From NCBI RefSeq assembly GCF_003590095.1, contig NC_039494.1, forward strand, positions 6,572,001 to 6,636,000: DNA of 64,000 nucleotides, given 5' to 3'. Each line of letters opens with the position of its first letter. Position 1 is the stretch's first letter. This DNA comes from Trichoplusia ni. Its lineage: Eukaryota > Arthropoda > Insecta > Lepidoptera > Noctuidae. Under the pieces are notes generated by a model. The model made no database searches, was not told the origin of the DNA, and worked only from the letters and a program-made list of their open reading frames with translations. The position numbers and the translations under genes are program-made. Positions 11,257 to 23,880 of this stretch are shown here, one piece after another.

Positions 11257-11309
11257 TTTGGTAACTTTCTTCTAGAGTGGGGGTTTTACTCTAGAAGAAA
11301 GTAACCAAA
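11257..11309. other. Perfect-looking hairpin, 22-bp arms
   Basis: 11257-11278 and 11288-11309 are reverse complements with a single mismatch (core CTTTCTTCTAGAGT), separated by 9 nt. No copy elsewhere in the window was noticed. Confidence 0.6.
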
Positions 11310-11344
11310 AATACTCCTCCTAAATTCAAGTTTACAGATGCAAT

Positions 11345-11547
11345 CCTCCCGCAGTAAGGAATTTAATCCGCGTGTCGCGGGGGGTTTACAAACATACAAC
11401 TCACATGCACAAAGACACCCAGACTCAGAACGAGCATTCGTGGACCAAACAAATGCTTGTCCTGCGCGGGGATCGAACCCGCAACACGACGCGCTCAGTG
11501 GGTTTGGCGTGGTGAACTCACTCAACCAGTCGACTATCCGTGCGGAC
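11345..11547 (-). mobile_element. tRNA-headed SINE (family A)
   Basis: Read on the minus strand it has a tRNA-like head with box A (TAGTCGACTGG, normally TAGCCGAGTGG) and box B (GGTTCGATCC), then GACAAGCATTTGTTTGGTCC and GTCTGGGTGTCTTTGTGCAT, and a tail near CCGCGACACG. Boxes A and B are the internal RNA polymerase III promoter. Other copies: 29109-29310, 33568-33720, 41559-41672, 41836-42010, 43342-43527, 45513-45690, 46798-46993. Confidence 0.8.
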
Positions 11548-13047
11548 TTGTATTCAAAAATCGACTAGGCTTAGACTTGTCAAGAATCTCATAACTATGT
11601 AGTTAGTACCAGAACCTCCTGGTCCAAACCTAAAACGACTATATATCTAAGAGCCTAAACAGTGGTAATTAATTACATAAGCAGTTAGCAATAAAATCCC
11701 TCGACCAGACAAAATACAAACGGTTTCCACTTATTACTTGTACATTCTACTCCTTATCCTACCCACAGTGCACACATGCCCCATGCACCATGGAGTGTTA
11801 TCATGAGGCACTCCCCACATTTTTTATTTACTTTTTTATGTATTTTATCACTGCCTTTTTTATATTATATATCCACTTTTCAGTTACAAATTATTGTATT
11901 GTTGTAATGAGTCTACAAAGTTTGAATGAAATCTAACTATTCGAAGTTGGTAAAAATCAAGTCCAAAGGAGTCTGTTACAGACAGACATACAGGTGGAAC
12001 TAATAAAAGTGTTATAAAAATGAAACAACACATGCACATAATATATTTAATTAAGTCCTATTTTAAGTAAATACTGTGTATGATAATCCATGTCTGATCT
12101 GTGAAAGTAATTAGATGCCACGCCAGACATGCTAAATACATTCAATAAATCTCAGTATTCATATTGACATCAAAATATTTAATTTAGCATAGCTGTAATA
12201 AAAAATAGTACTGTATGTAGAGAAATTTCTTAAAAATTAATTATATTGAAGCGGGACATTCTCTTTTTTAGGTTTTAAATCAATAATCACAAATACTTAT
12301 TCACTTTATGCTACACAACAACACCTTAATTCATCTGACATGTATGAAATGTGTATTTGAACACACTCTATACTGTTCACCACAATTGAATGAAACCATT
12401 AATATTTCATTGCACAATTATTAGAATGAACAAAAAAATAACCTCTCTATGGTCAAATAATTTAACTCAGAAACTATTAATTGTTAGATTTTAATTTTAC
12501 ACCACTCGTGTGTCATCAGTTTTGCACATTGCACCTGCTAAAATGAGACTGGTAAATTCTATTTGGTATGTTGTACACAACTTTTAGTATGTTATGAGCG
12601 CTACAGTACGAGCAGCAATCACTATGTTCTTATTACGAGAATTTTGCAGTCGGCAACCGAACAAAAGGGCTACAGAGCGTCAGGTAGGTATTTAAAAATA
12701 CGAGCTCTATATTGCATAAAAGGGGTTTTATGATGGGATAGATAACACTGGTGAGAGTTTTCGGAATGGATTAGTATTTGTTAAAATATTGTTATTTAAA
12801 TGTAATTGTTAATTTTAAAAAGACAATGTAAAAAGTTTTTAACTTTGCTTTTGTCGGCATCATAACGCAAAACCACCCTTCTTTTTAAAAATTATGTCAC
12901 ATATTTTGCATAAATGAAAATTTAGTTGACTTTTCGCTCGCGATCAGGAAACATCTCTACTATCACTTACTGTAATCACTTTCTGAACATTTGACCCTTG
13001 CTCGTGATCGGATTTGTTGTTTTGCCTACGATTTGGATTAGTTTATC
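11548..13047. other. Non-coding sequence upstream of the transposase ORF
   Basis: AT-rich with no exon seen. It probably contains the 5' end of the transposon at 13048, but I could not find a terminal inverted repeat shared with the region after 15017. Confidence 0.4.
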
Positions 13048-14436
13048 ATGGATTCTACTTGTGAACCTAGTAGTTCCAGTCAGACTCAATTAGTTTTTGA
13101 GCAATCAGAACGAGGAGGACTTCTTTTATTGCGTGGTGGCTATCAGCATAACAAAAAACGCGAAAACAAAAACGGTACAACTGTTTGGTGTTGTGTGAAG
13201 TGGCAAACTCGGAAATGTCGTGGACGTGTAGTCACAAAAAACAATCTAGTTGTGAGTGATGATCCTCATACATGCCAACCAAATTTTGCTGCCAACATAA
13301 TAAAGAAACAACTGAACCAATGCCGAAAATTAGCTGCAACGAAATCAGACCCAATACCAACGTTATTCAACAATGAGATGTCTTCGCTCGCTGATTTTGG
13401 CCTCGACCTAGTAGCAACAATACCGAAGTTTACATCAATAAAGAACAGTTTATACCATTCCAGAAATAAAGCACTGGGAGTGAAAAGAACCACATTTCAA
13501 ACTGCTTCTGCCGTTGAAATCCCAGATGCATATAAAGACAAAATATTGCTGGCTGACTATACAGACCAAAGGAACAGAATCATAGTATTTGGAACACATA
13601 ATGCGAAGCACTTACTAGCAACAGTTGAACATATTTTTGCAGATGGTACGTTTAAAATATGTCCTAAGCCCTTCTACCAACTTTACACAATCCATGGAGA
13701 TTTGGGTAGTTCCGAAGAAACATCTAACGTTGTCCCGCTGGTATACGCGTTATTATTAAATAAGAAACAGGCTACTTATGAAATCCTTTTTCAAATAATA
13801 AAGTCGCAAGTGCCGGATTGGAATCCAAAAAAATGTCAATCTGATTACGAGGCAGCAGCTATGAACGCAATGCAAAAAATAATGCCTAATTGTAAAATTG
13901 TAGGTTGTTATTTTCATTTTAAAAGTGCTCTAAGAAAAAAAGCAAAAGAATTAAAATTAAATAAAAATCCCGTACATAAAGCTCACGTTGCAATCTGTGG
14001 CGCTTTATCACTTCTGCCACAACACTTAATCAGTGATGGTTATTTATATATAATGGAAGATTGTTCCAATAACGGGCAAATATTAGCTTTTAATGACTAC
14101 TTTGTGAACGCCTGGATTGAATCTAGTTTTTTCGGAAAATGGTCATTCTACGGTGAAAGATTCAGGACCACAAATCATTTAGAAGGGTGGCATTCAAAGT
14201 TAAATAAAGGAATATCGAATGCAAAACCGTCATTTATTAAATTTTTAGATCTCCTATTGAAAAATATAAAAGAATTTGATCTCAAAATAAAACAATTTGA
14301 ACAGGGTATTCCAATTTCATATAGAAACAAAAATGTCATAGATTTTGATAAACGTCTCGCTCATATAATTACGCAGCATCAAAACTGTGAAATTACCTTG
14401 GGTCATTGCTTAGAAAAAATTTGCAACTTAACGTAG
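13048..14436 (+). CDS. FLYWCH zinc-finger / MULE-type transposase
   Basis: Uninterrupted ORF of 462 codons, by far the longest single-exon ORF in the window. Residues about 15-78 look like a FLYWCH zinc finger: a Gly-rich strand, W47, C48/C49, C57, then H74-x-C76, so the last ligand is Cys rather than His. Residues about 195-300 match the MULE transposase core: first acid D199 in ADGTF, D266 in SDYEAA, and the C-x2-H of C287/H290 (CYFHF). A third acid candidate is E379 in HLEGWH. These enzymes cut and insert Mutator-like (Phantom-like) DNA transposons. The ORF may be an active transposon or a domesticated copy. Start chosen at the first in-frame ATG, 34 bp after an in-frame-free leader; no intron is needed. 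A tandem repeat array begins 42 bp past the stop. Confidence 0.9.
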   Translation: MDSTCEPSSSSQTQLVFEQSERGGLLLLRGGYQHNKKRENKNGTTVWCCVKWQTRKCRGRVVTKNNLVVSDDPHTCQPNFAANIIKKQLNQCRKLAATKSDPIPTLFNNEMSSLADFGLDLVATIPKFTSIKNSLYHSRNKALGVKRTTFQTASAVEIPDAYKDKILLADYTDQRNRIIVFGTHNAKHLLATVEHIFADGTFKICPKPFYQLYTIHGDLGSSEETSNVVPLVYALLLNKKQATYEILFQIIKSQVPDWNPKKCQSDYEAAAMNAMQKIMPNCKIVGCYFHFKSALRKKAKELKLNKNPVHKAHVAICGALSLLPQHLISDGYLYIMEDCSNNGQILAFNDYFVNAWIESSFFGKWSFYGERFRTTNHLEGWHSKLNKGISNAKPSFIKFLDLLLKNIKEFDLKIKQFEQGIPISYRNKNVIDFDKRLAHIITQHQNCEITLGHCLEKICNLT

Positions 14437-14478
14437 TTATTAATATTAAAGTCTGAAATTTATACATCATAGGCTTTC

Positions 14479-15017
14479 GATTTATATGTATCAAACCTAT
14501 ACAGGAAGAATAATAGATAAGTCCTAAAGTTGATTTTTGTGTGTATTACTTAAAAAATATTATTATCCCAAATCTGTATGTATCAAACCTATACAAAAAG
14601 GGTAATAGGCATTAAAGTTGATTTTGTAACACTTTATTACTAATGTAGTAATTTAAATATTGTATTTGTTACTGTTTACAGCTTAAAAAAGAATTAACAA
14701 ATAGTTGTATATCCAGATTTATATGTATCAAACCTATGCAGGAAGAATAATAGATAAGTCCTAAAGTTGATTTTTGAGTGTATTAGTTAAAAAATATTAT
14801 TATCCAAATCTGTATGTATCAAACCTATACTTACAAAAAGGGCAATAGGCATTAAAGTTGATTTTGTAACACTTTATTACTAATGTAGTAATTTAAATAT
14901 TGTATTTGTTACTGTTTACAGCTTAAAAAAGAATTAACAAATAGTTGTATATCCAGATTTATATGTGTCAAACCTATACAGGAAGAATAATAGATAAGTC
15001 CTAAAGTTGATTTTTAT
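14479..15017. repeat. Tandem array of ~240-bp units next to the transposase
   Basis: Unit 1 14479-14715 (237 bp), unit 2 14716-14955 (240 bp), partial unit 3 14956-15017. Units differ by a few bases and a 4-base insertion (TACTTACAAA versus TACAAA). Within each unit the motif TATGTATCAAACCTATAC occurs twice. The position suggests a subterminal repeat of the Mutator-like element. Confidence 0.85.
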
Positions 15018-15163
15018 GGTACTGTATTACTGGTGTTATATTATATGTTACATCTTACTATTTAAAGTTTTACAAAGAAATAATATATATTTACATAATT
15101 AAAATATTTGTTTTATTTGTCAACCCTCCATCACTTTTTTTATTAATAACTATCTTTAAAACT

Positions 15164-15260
15164 CTCGGATGAATCGGACATACCATTTACTCTTCGGATG
15201 AATGGGGAAAATATCATAGGTATTTCAATATTTAATCAAATTTATCCGGATGAATCGGGA
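15164..15260. repeat. Three spaced CGGATGAATCGG motifs
   Basis: Near-identical 12-mers at about 15165, 15194 and 15247. They could be subterminal transposase-binding repeats of the preceding element; this is inference. Confidence 0.35.
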
Positions 15261-18200
15261 ATAGATCAAAATTTCGGTAACGTATTCCAGTCACAAATAT
15301 GAAACAGTTTGCGGTCATAAGCACACAAGCCATATTGCTTGGAAACCTGTGTTAAATTGTATTTTTTGTACGAAGTCACGTACAATATCGAAGTATTTTT
15401 GTGGAGAGAAAGATCAAACGGACCCTGGTGTTATTGACCCTCTCACACTGAAGGAATCTTTAATATCTACTTTTGGGACTGCACGACGTCTTGGGAATGG
15501 TTATGAGCAGGTGCGGGTTTCATCCATAGAAGTATGTATGGAATGACTACATTCAAACGAGTGTTTACGACTTGAATAAATATAAACTGCTTTTTTATTT
15601 GATTTCTCTGATAAAGGTTTTGGATCGTGAGATTAGCTGCCGTTTATAACTTTCTATTTTAGTACGAATTTTATTTACCTAGTTTAATTTTGATACAGAA
15701 ACAGAAGCAGTCCAAATTGGTAGTGAACGTTGATAATTCCTGCATGAAGTCTGCTTTAATTCTCTCTTTCGCCTTATACAAACTGAAATTATTATTTTTT
15801 TAGAACAACAACATGTCTACGACGAAAACATAAATAATTTACCATTATTCTCAATTTAAATTTCAAATTACCAACGAAATTACATTTGGGAACGAAAATG
15901 AAATAATCTTTTAAGTCTGTTTTTATTTTCTTTTAGATCGGAGCGTTCCCTTGACCTATTAAAGTAAAATAATTAATTTACGAGTGGTCACAGAGGGGAC
16001 CTTTAAGGAATTCATTGAAGTGGACGAATTCCTCTTAGGGTTCGGGAAGCAATCTAAATTCTTAACGCAGTGTGTAACCTCATAGATTATCACACCATGG
16101 GGGCAAGTATCGTAGTTCTTGTATTGATAGTGAGTGTAATGCAAATAATTTATTAGGCAATTATTGAAAGGTTAATGGTTATTCACTACAGTTAAAAAAC
16201 AAAAGACTAGAACATATAAACTATTATAAACTCATTCGCGTTGATTTCAAAATTGTTCTAACGTCTAGCAATGTATCTTCGCGGTGTTCCTAAAACTTAA
16301 AACCTCAACCTCACGAGACATAATACATAAATAATTTCAAAAGCAAATTCTGTTCACACGAGTGCCTTTTGACACAGCCAGTGAATAGCAGCAATATATC
16401 TAAAACTCATTTTGCACGTCTGACTCTCTCGCAAACAAACTTTCCCCCCAAACGTCTACTCAAACATCTTTAAACGAGCTTTAGCACTAGATTCAATTTT
16501 ACACTTCGCTAAAGTTTCAAGATGGAATACGAAGAGATTTGATATTTTTCATTAGTACACAAGTGATAAAGCGTTGCTCTCGACTCTTACCCAGGGGGCC
16601 TACCAAAATCCCTCAGTGACTCGTAACTGTGAAAGTGAGATACTTTTCAACGCCATATAGTACGTTTTCTCGCTCTTATAGCCGCAACATTCTTACTTTA
16701 AGAGGCGGTGGTAGATCCCCAGACAGTCTGTGTTTACCACGCGGCATCCAATCTAGCTATTTGCTGGGACTCTGTCGCATACTGCATTACGAACCACAAA
16801 TAAACATCTTACTACTTCACGAGTTCCGTCTACTATTCTAGATTTTACACTTTTGCACATTATTATGGAGAATACTTAAGTAAAGAGTATAAAACATTGT
16901 ATTAAATACATAATACTTATGAAGCCATGTATCTTTACACTTTGAATTAATATTATTATAATACTTAGTACTATGACTGAAAGAACACTGAAATCTTTTG
17001 AGAAGCCATTAATTTACATGCAGCCTCTTTTCTGTTCTGTTTTCTAAGTCTATCACGAAAAATCCATGCGTAAACGACTTTTTCTGTGACAATCACTTTG
17101 GACAACGAGTTATATCAGTTGTATGGCATTACAGCAAACACAGCGAATAAAGTGGAACGATAAACGAGTGTCTTATGACAGTGTTTTGTTTTATATGGGG
17201 CGTCATTTGATAGCTGTGTTAACGTGAAATATGTTATGAATGGAATTTGCTTTCGATGCTTTAGTATAAATATTAATAAATTCAATAAGTATCAGTAATG
17301 ATAATATTGACAACGATATTTTAACACGAAATTCTTTGTAAAGAAACTCTTTAGACCATCAGATAATAATAGCAGCTTAAGTTTCCAAGAATACTAAATA
17401 TAAAATTCCAATTTTGAAGCTCACTTTGCAGCTATCAGGTATTCCGGCAACATAGAAAGACTTTCACAAGAGAAAGGCAGACTGCAAATCATTCGTCATT
17501 AAAGACAATTCGCGGAAAATCTGTGGAAATAGGTAAACACGTCACCACTTCAATTTACTTCGGATTTTCCATCGGGAAAAATAATTGAATATAAAATTGG
17601 CTATTATATTATCAATACATCGATGGACTGTTCGAGCGCGCGCTTATTTGAGTCAAGACGGTTTTGTCTCTCATAGAATAGACTGTTTTTACTATTTTGG
17701 TCATAACGCCATACAGTTTTCGTGGGTATTAGGCAGTTTCGTCTACCTATAAGATGTTTTTGTTTCAAGAGTACTCTTCTTAATTTTGTAAAGCAAGTAC
17801 TAAAAGTGTTGTCTCAAAAGAGCGCTCGCCCTTAAATAAATCTAAACAAAACAGTAGTATTAAATCGTTACTAACGAGAAACTATTAGTTTATCGATAAG
17901 GGAAATCAACACAACTAGAACAGTGCTCAAGCAACGGACATAATCACTTGATTATCTTCGTCGTTAACTAATTAGTTACAATCACAGGACAAACCTGTTT
18001 GTGTTGTATTAAAGATTTCCTTTGAATAAGGCGCGATGAGCGAGCGCCGTTGTCTCTATCGCTTATCTACGTTGAATGTATTTTATGATGGTGAAGTGAC
18101 GTGTGGAGTACGTAATCGTGCTTAGCGGGTGATTTCCCACGGAGAGACGGCTGAATTGAATAGTAATTGAAAATTAACGATGTTTAGTTTGAAAGACAAG

Positions 18201-19090
18201 AGTGAGTACCAATGATGTGTTCCAAAGGTGACTACGTTCTGAAATAGTGGATTTTTTTTCTCACAAACATTTAAGCAGCTGTGTAATGATGACTTAAACG
18301 AAACAATAACTTTTCAGTTGTGATTAATTTGATAATGTTATCGAAATTGTTAACAAGCGTACCATACCATGCCAAGTCTAAACTGAACTTGAATTCCGCG
18401 GCCATGTGTCAAACCACGTGTTTAAGCCGCATAAATATGACAAACATTTATTTATATACACATACGAACCTGCAATTACGAATCTAATGACACAGGACGT
18501 GTCAACGGTAACAATAATAACACGTCTATTCAATATACAGCTAACAGTGTGTGACATATATGACATACCGACATACTACACTCAAAACATGTCAAAAATT
18601 ACACAAAATTGCGGGCAGCACGCGACTATAACAACTCTTTTAACATCCAATTATAGGAATTTAATATGTTCATAACGTTTTACAATTTTGTTGGGCACAA
18701 TTGATTTTAAACTGTATTGTTATGATTATACGATTGTGATTAACGAAGCATAATGATCGATAATTACGATAATAAGAACGAAAGTTGTGATGCGTGAATC
18801 GTTTTTGCAGTATTCAATTTGCAATTTGATACGTCGATTCGTTTCCGATTAATAATTAAGCAGATGCAGCATCTAATTACCGGTATTAGTAGTCAGCATA
18901 TTGCTACTGGTTTACGCAACCGCTGTTTATTTGCGCTTTAAGTTATTGCATGTATACTATGTTTAATTTCCCTAAAGCAATGTACTTACTGGTGATGTCT
19001 GGGAGTACTATATTTTGAAACATCTTTAAAATGGACACGCCATACGATGTTCTGTCAATTTTGATTACAGTAGAACATGAAATAGTAACA
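15261..19090. other. Long non-coding stretch, almost free of repeats
   Basis: Short ORFs (for example 65 codons at 15349-15546, 70 at 16629-16841, 89 at 18406-18675) have no family features or splice context. No SINE, MITE or Helitron copies were found. It may be intronic or regulatory DNA of a gene beyond the window. Confidence 0.4.
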
Positions 19091-19094
19091 ATAC

Positions 19095-19225
19095 AAGCTC
19101 TGCCATACCAAGCCAGCGGGATTGGTTTAAAATGGTAATCGCGGCCCCAGCATGAAGGACAAAGGCCGGAACATGGGTGGATTTCAGTCAGCAAAAGTTT
19201 GACTACTCATCCGAAAAAAATACAC
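19095..19225 (+). repeat. Dispersed repeat fragment (GGATTTCAGTCAG family)
   Basis: GGGTGGATTTCAGTCAGCAA is also seen, with variation, at 33350-33440 (GGGTTTTAGTCAGTGAAATC) and reversed at 45095-45250 and 54295-54420. Family unnamed. Confidence 0.4.
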
Positions 19226-20290
19226 TTTTACGCCTCTTAGTCCCATATAATTTAGACACCTTTCCAAAAACAAGAAACTAATCAGAGGTCATATACTAAC
19301 TCCAGTCTTAACACAGTAATTAATATATACAAACATGTTATAAACAAACAATTTAACGATAAGTAGATATAATTAAACAATTCACAACCACAACAAATCC
19401 CAAATTATATCGTCCATTAACAAGTTTAGAGCACAAACAATAGTTCTAAATTAAACAATTACTATTCAAAGTCGGTCTGTTGACTTTTAATCTCGCTACA
19501 GACAGACAGACTTGGTACTACGCAAACAGTTAGAGTCGCGTATTAATAAAACATTACACAGATAGATTAGCAAACAGACGGCTACATGTGAAAGCTTTGA
19601 ATTTAACATTAACTATACTCCATTTGTAAAGACACACTAAGATTGTTTACCTTTTTTGAGTACAAGCGAATGGAGTAGGTATCTATACATCCTAGATTGC
19701 ATGCATTTCAATACTTGGCCTGAGACTTTTCTTTTTACGCTTCAAAAGTTGTGGTATTTATTAAATATCGTTGAAGAATAGAAAGAAAGAAGAATAAGAT
19801 TCCAACGCATTAAAATATTGTCAATTTTCGCCACCGCGGCGACTAGTGGCACGTATCACCAGCCAGCTAAACGGAATATATATAAGCTTTCAAGAAGGTG
19901 CAGTCTTAATGCCAATAGCCCGATGGGACTTCACTCCGACATCCGGGGAGATCAGTCGCAGGATTCACATTTTTTACCTTCCTAAACAGCTTCCCCAATA
20001 TGTACTACACAACAGTATCTACGCACCAAGTGGTTGCCCTTTATCACTACCACATAACACGTCTACTAGTTATTCCGAGAAACTTATAATCTGAACACGT
20101 TTCTTTGAGAATATCCCACGCTTATTTCGTCCTCATGTTCATTTGACAAGTCCGTGACGCCAATTAGCCCAGCACCTCACGTGTAAAGTATTCACTATTT
20201 TTGTATCATCACCGAGAACATATTAACAGAAGATCTAATCTGTACAATCTATTAAAAACATTTCGAAGAAATAAAAATCAACTTATTATT

Positions 20291-20472
20291 CACCAGCTGT
20301 TCACCAGCCTGCGACTTCGTCCGCGTGATGCTAAATATCCAATTAGTCGCAGCCTATAACCTTTCTCGATAAATGGTCTATTCAAGACAAAAATAATGTT
20401 TCAATTTGAACCAGTAGATTAGCGCGTTCAAACAAACAAACAAACTTTTCGGCTTTATAATATTAGTATAGA
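20291..20472 (-). mobile_element. Helitron-like element (Lep1-type), internally deleted
   Basis: Left side CACCAGCTGTTCACCAGCCT then GACTTCGTCCGCGTG, right side TTATAATATTAGTATAGA. About 180 bp instead of 250-280. Confidence 0.65.
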
Positions 20473-20596
20473 TTCTAAAAGCCAAACTTTCGAATAAGTA
20501 AAATTATTTTAGTTTTTTCAACGGTCCAAGCCAGCACTGCCCAAAAAACAGAAAAATAGATAATTAAAATAACAATTCAACAGGAGCGTGTGTGTG

Positions 20597-20800
20597 TTCA
20601 ATGGCGGATGAATGAATGGAAAATGGATTAAATTGGCACTATTCGTAAAATTCTAACTATTTTCCAACACAATAATTGGAAATACAGTACTTGGTGGAAC
20701 ACACACGGCCACTAAATTACCACTAAATTCAATTAGCTTAGCAGAGTAGGAATAATTTCAAATTAAATCGATTTGCTATTAATTCATCAGCCATACATTG
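20597..20800. mobile_element. MITE, GGCCCC family, degenerate
   Basis: Inner inverted parts survive (CAATGGCGGATGAATGAATG on the left, TTAATTCATCAGCCATACAT on the right); the outer GGCCCC ends are lost. Confidence 0.45.
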
Positions 20801-23781
20801 AATCGATACATACCCTCACATTAACTACAGAAAATATACGTACAGTAATGCATTTCCAACATAATATGATGTCAACCATCTGGTGCCAGGCACTACAAGT
20901 ATTACAACGATACTGTTTGTTATGTCGAACATCAAACAGTGACATTGATCAGTCGCCAGCCCATCTTGCATGCTAACTTCGCCAGTGGATTATGGACGAC
21001 AATAAAGAAAATTTGTTTAGTTTAAGAAGCGAGTTGTTTTATAGTGATGAAGTTTTGGAATGTCTTTATAAGTATAATTGTTTTCTACAATATATCAAAG
21101 AGTCGATATTGTCCATTTGGAATCTTCGCTACCGAAACAAAAAATAAATAACGTTAAATTATCTTCTAATATAATGAAAATACTGCCCACCAATCAACTC
21201 CTTGTTGAAGCGATTTTTTTGTAAATGTTGTTTTTAGAATTTGACAGTAAACCTTTTGAGTTTCTATTTTTCGATGACGCTTCCTCATCTTGCTCCAATT
21301 CAACAATCATGTCACGTAGAATACCGTGACAAATAGGGAAAAATATAGATTCTCAAATCTTATATCATAAGGCGAATATATTATTATTCGATATTTGTAG
21401 ACTATAAATAACTTTAAGAAACTTTTCTAGCCTAATGTATATTTTCAATCGCTACCGCCACAAATATTTTCCACAGATGAACTCAAAATATTCTGGAGAA
21501 AGACATAAATGTTAAAACTCCTTTTATATCAATTTATTTCATAATCTACTACACAAAGACATATTTTTGTTTCGTTCCTTTCTTTGTCCGATCGAAGTAC
21601 GCTTGATCCTTCAGAAGTGGCCTCTTCCCCTTTCTGATCAGTCGACCTGTCTAAACGATCTCTAATTTATGAGTTGTAGACCGTTTTCTTGGAAAAGCTT
21701 TCACTTTAAGCTTTGCAAAATTTTAAAGAAATAACATTTAATCTTAAGAACGTTTTCATGTCCCATGGAATAGCGCTTATTAAACAACAAATGTGAAATA
21801 TGGAAACACTACAGGTACTTGTATAAATTCCTGTACTTAGACATTCTAAATACTAGAGTAGTATTAACTACAAACTTCTACAAAATTCATATGAATAGAT
21901 CTAGGAAAGACTCCAAACCCAGTGACACAATTGCAACCGTTTGCCAGTACAGTTAGAGTTACAAATCTAAACTAAATCGATATATCGAAGGTCTACCTTG
22001 ATAGACCGAACTGTCGTAGTGAAAGTCTAGGCGTAATTACACTAATTACTATTTTCAGCTTTACAGACTGGATGACAAGCTTTTTAGCTAATGAAATTCA
22101 CTAGGCTACATATCATGAACTGTGATATCTAGACAGGTTTTTTTAATTAATTAGATCGATTTCCGCTATAACAGCTACCTAATAATGAAAATAAAATAGT
22201 GGTCAAGTAACATTTGGAATGGTTCTAATATTGGGTCACAAATAAATTGTTGGTTCCTCAACTATATTTTTCAGTCAACCGGTTTGTTTTTACTATCCCG
22301 TAGTACAGAATCCTCCTAGACGAAGTCCTACTTTCACTTGAAGAGTTTTATTCAAATCCATATTCAGGCTTGAAGGAATGTTAAGAATTTCTCTCAAACT
22401 GACGGAAGAACGTGATGGAGTTACACGCATTCCTAATGATCACGGGACCTTGGAAGATTCGCAGTTAGATACAGTTATGTTGCCATGGGGACGCCGCGTA
22501 TGAAACGCATGGTAAATTGTCCAGTAACTTGGAACAAATTGTCAAATGGAATTACCGTGAGATTCTTCCCGTGTGCTTTTAGTCTAAAAGAAACCTTTGG
22601 TCATAAAAAAACTGGACTAATTCGTCTCAAAGTAGTAATGATGTGAATTTCTCCTTATTTTAAAAAGAACAGGAACGCCTGCTAATTAAAAGCTCGAACT
22701 ATTGTAAATCCTAAGATTTACCAACTCTTAATAGAAGTTCACCGTTCTATGATCATTCATTTGTATCGTAATTCTAATCGTAAAAGGCCGATGAAATCGT
22801 TTCTTTTACATATTCATTACATTTAAGGACTCATGTGCGTAAACCATAACATTTTCCAATATTCTGGCTTTTGCAGTAACATGCCCACGTAACAGGTTCG
22901 TATGTAAATATACATTGATATACCTACAACATATTCTTCACCTCTTCGCAAACACTGACTCACGTGTTTGATTTGCAATTTGTAAGTCATTACTGATGTG
23001 TGTAAATCAACTATTCATTGTTAATGGCGACTAAAATACGCGAGGTTTCGCCACGCGGATAATACTGCATTAGGTATTAATGTATTTGGAATTCACAACA
23101 CGCGTTCCGTCGAGTGAGTCTTGCTTGTGAAGTATTATTATTAAATACAAGCTATTTATAAAATGATTTCTGTTGTGATGCCCGGTAAGATATTCCTTTG
23201 TTGTCATTTTGACCACCCGTCACTGTCATGCCTTGACAATTGAATGTAACATGCAATCAAACCAAAAGTTCGTCTAAACAGGTTACCAAAGGAGCAGAGC
23301 GATCAATCAAAAAACCCAATAAAAAGCAAGACACTTCCAAGTAAAGATTAATATCGTACAACAAAACTAAAAACTTGTTTGCAGCAAACACAATATTGGT
23401 CGAAGAAGCCGCAATCTCAGCGGTAATTAAAAACTCGCCCCAAAGGAACAAACTATGAAGAAATGGCACAGAACAAGCGACAGAAAGGCTATAAAAGACT
23501 ATAAAGTTCTTGCAAGAACTCTAGGAATCTCGGATCTGGGTCTCAACTTGGCTAACAGCTAGTCTCTCGGCGCGATGGTGCAATCAGCCCGTCACTGTGC
23601 TACTAAACACTTTTTATCAGAATCATTTCTTTTAATTTATTTAACGCACGCTTGTATCAGGTCTGTGTATGTCGCAGGTTTACCTACTTTCGAAACCATT
23701 ACATGTTTTATGATCGACTAGTTTATATTTATTAAATTTCTAACAGCTTTTGCATACAAAACGTCAGTATTTTTACAGTCG
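20801..23781. other. Non-coding, nothing recognised
   Basis: No exon, RNA gene or repeat that I can support. A weak match to family F (ATCATGAACTGTGATATCTA) lies near 22110. Confidence 0.4.
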
Positions 23782-23880
23782 TATAAAAGTGCCGTACTGT
23801 GAACAGTCCTAAGTAGAATAAGAGTATAAAAAACAACGGTTCCAACGGCCGAGGAAGTTAAAATGAGTTGTAAATGTAAG
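23782..23880 (+). promoter_or_regulatory. Candidate TATA promoter and tiny first exon
   Basis: TATAAAAG at 23782-23789 is followed about 25-30 nt later by AACAGTCC, a possible initiator, and by an ATG at 23863 in the context GTTAAAATG. After 13 coding bases comes GTAAGTG (23876), a strong splice donor. A very short first coding exon is common in insects. No continuing exon was found before the gap, so this may be chance. Confidence 0.25.

Noticed and set aside
13266..13493. Minus-strand ORF inside the transposase
   Set aside because: Shadow of the 462-codon plus-strand ORF.
15349..15546. 65-codon plus-strand ORF
   Set aside because: No family features, no splice context; likely chance.
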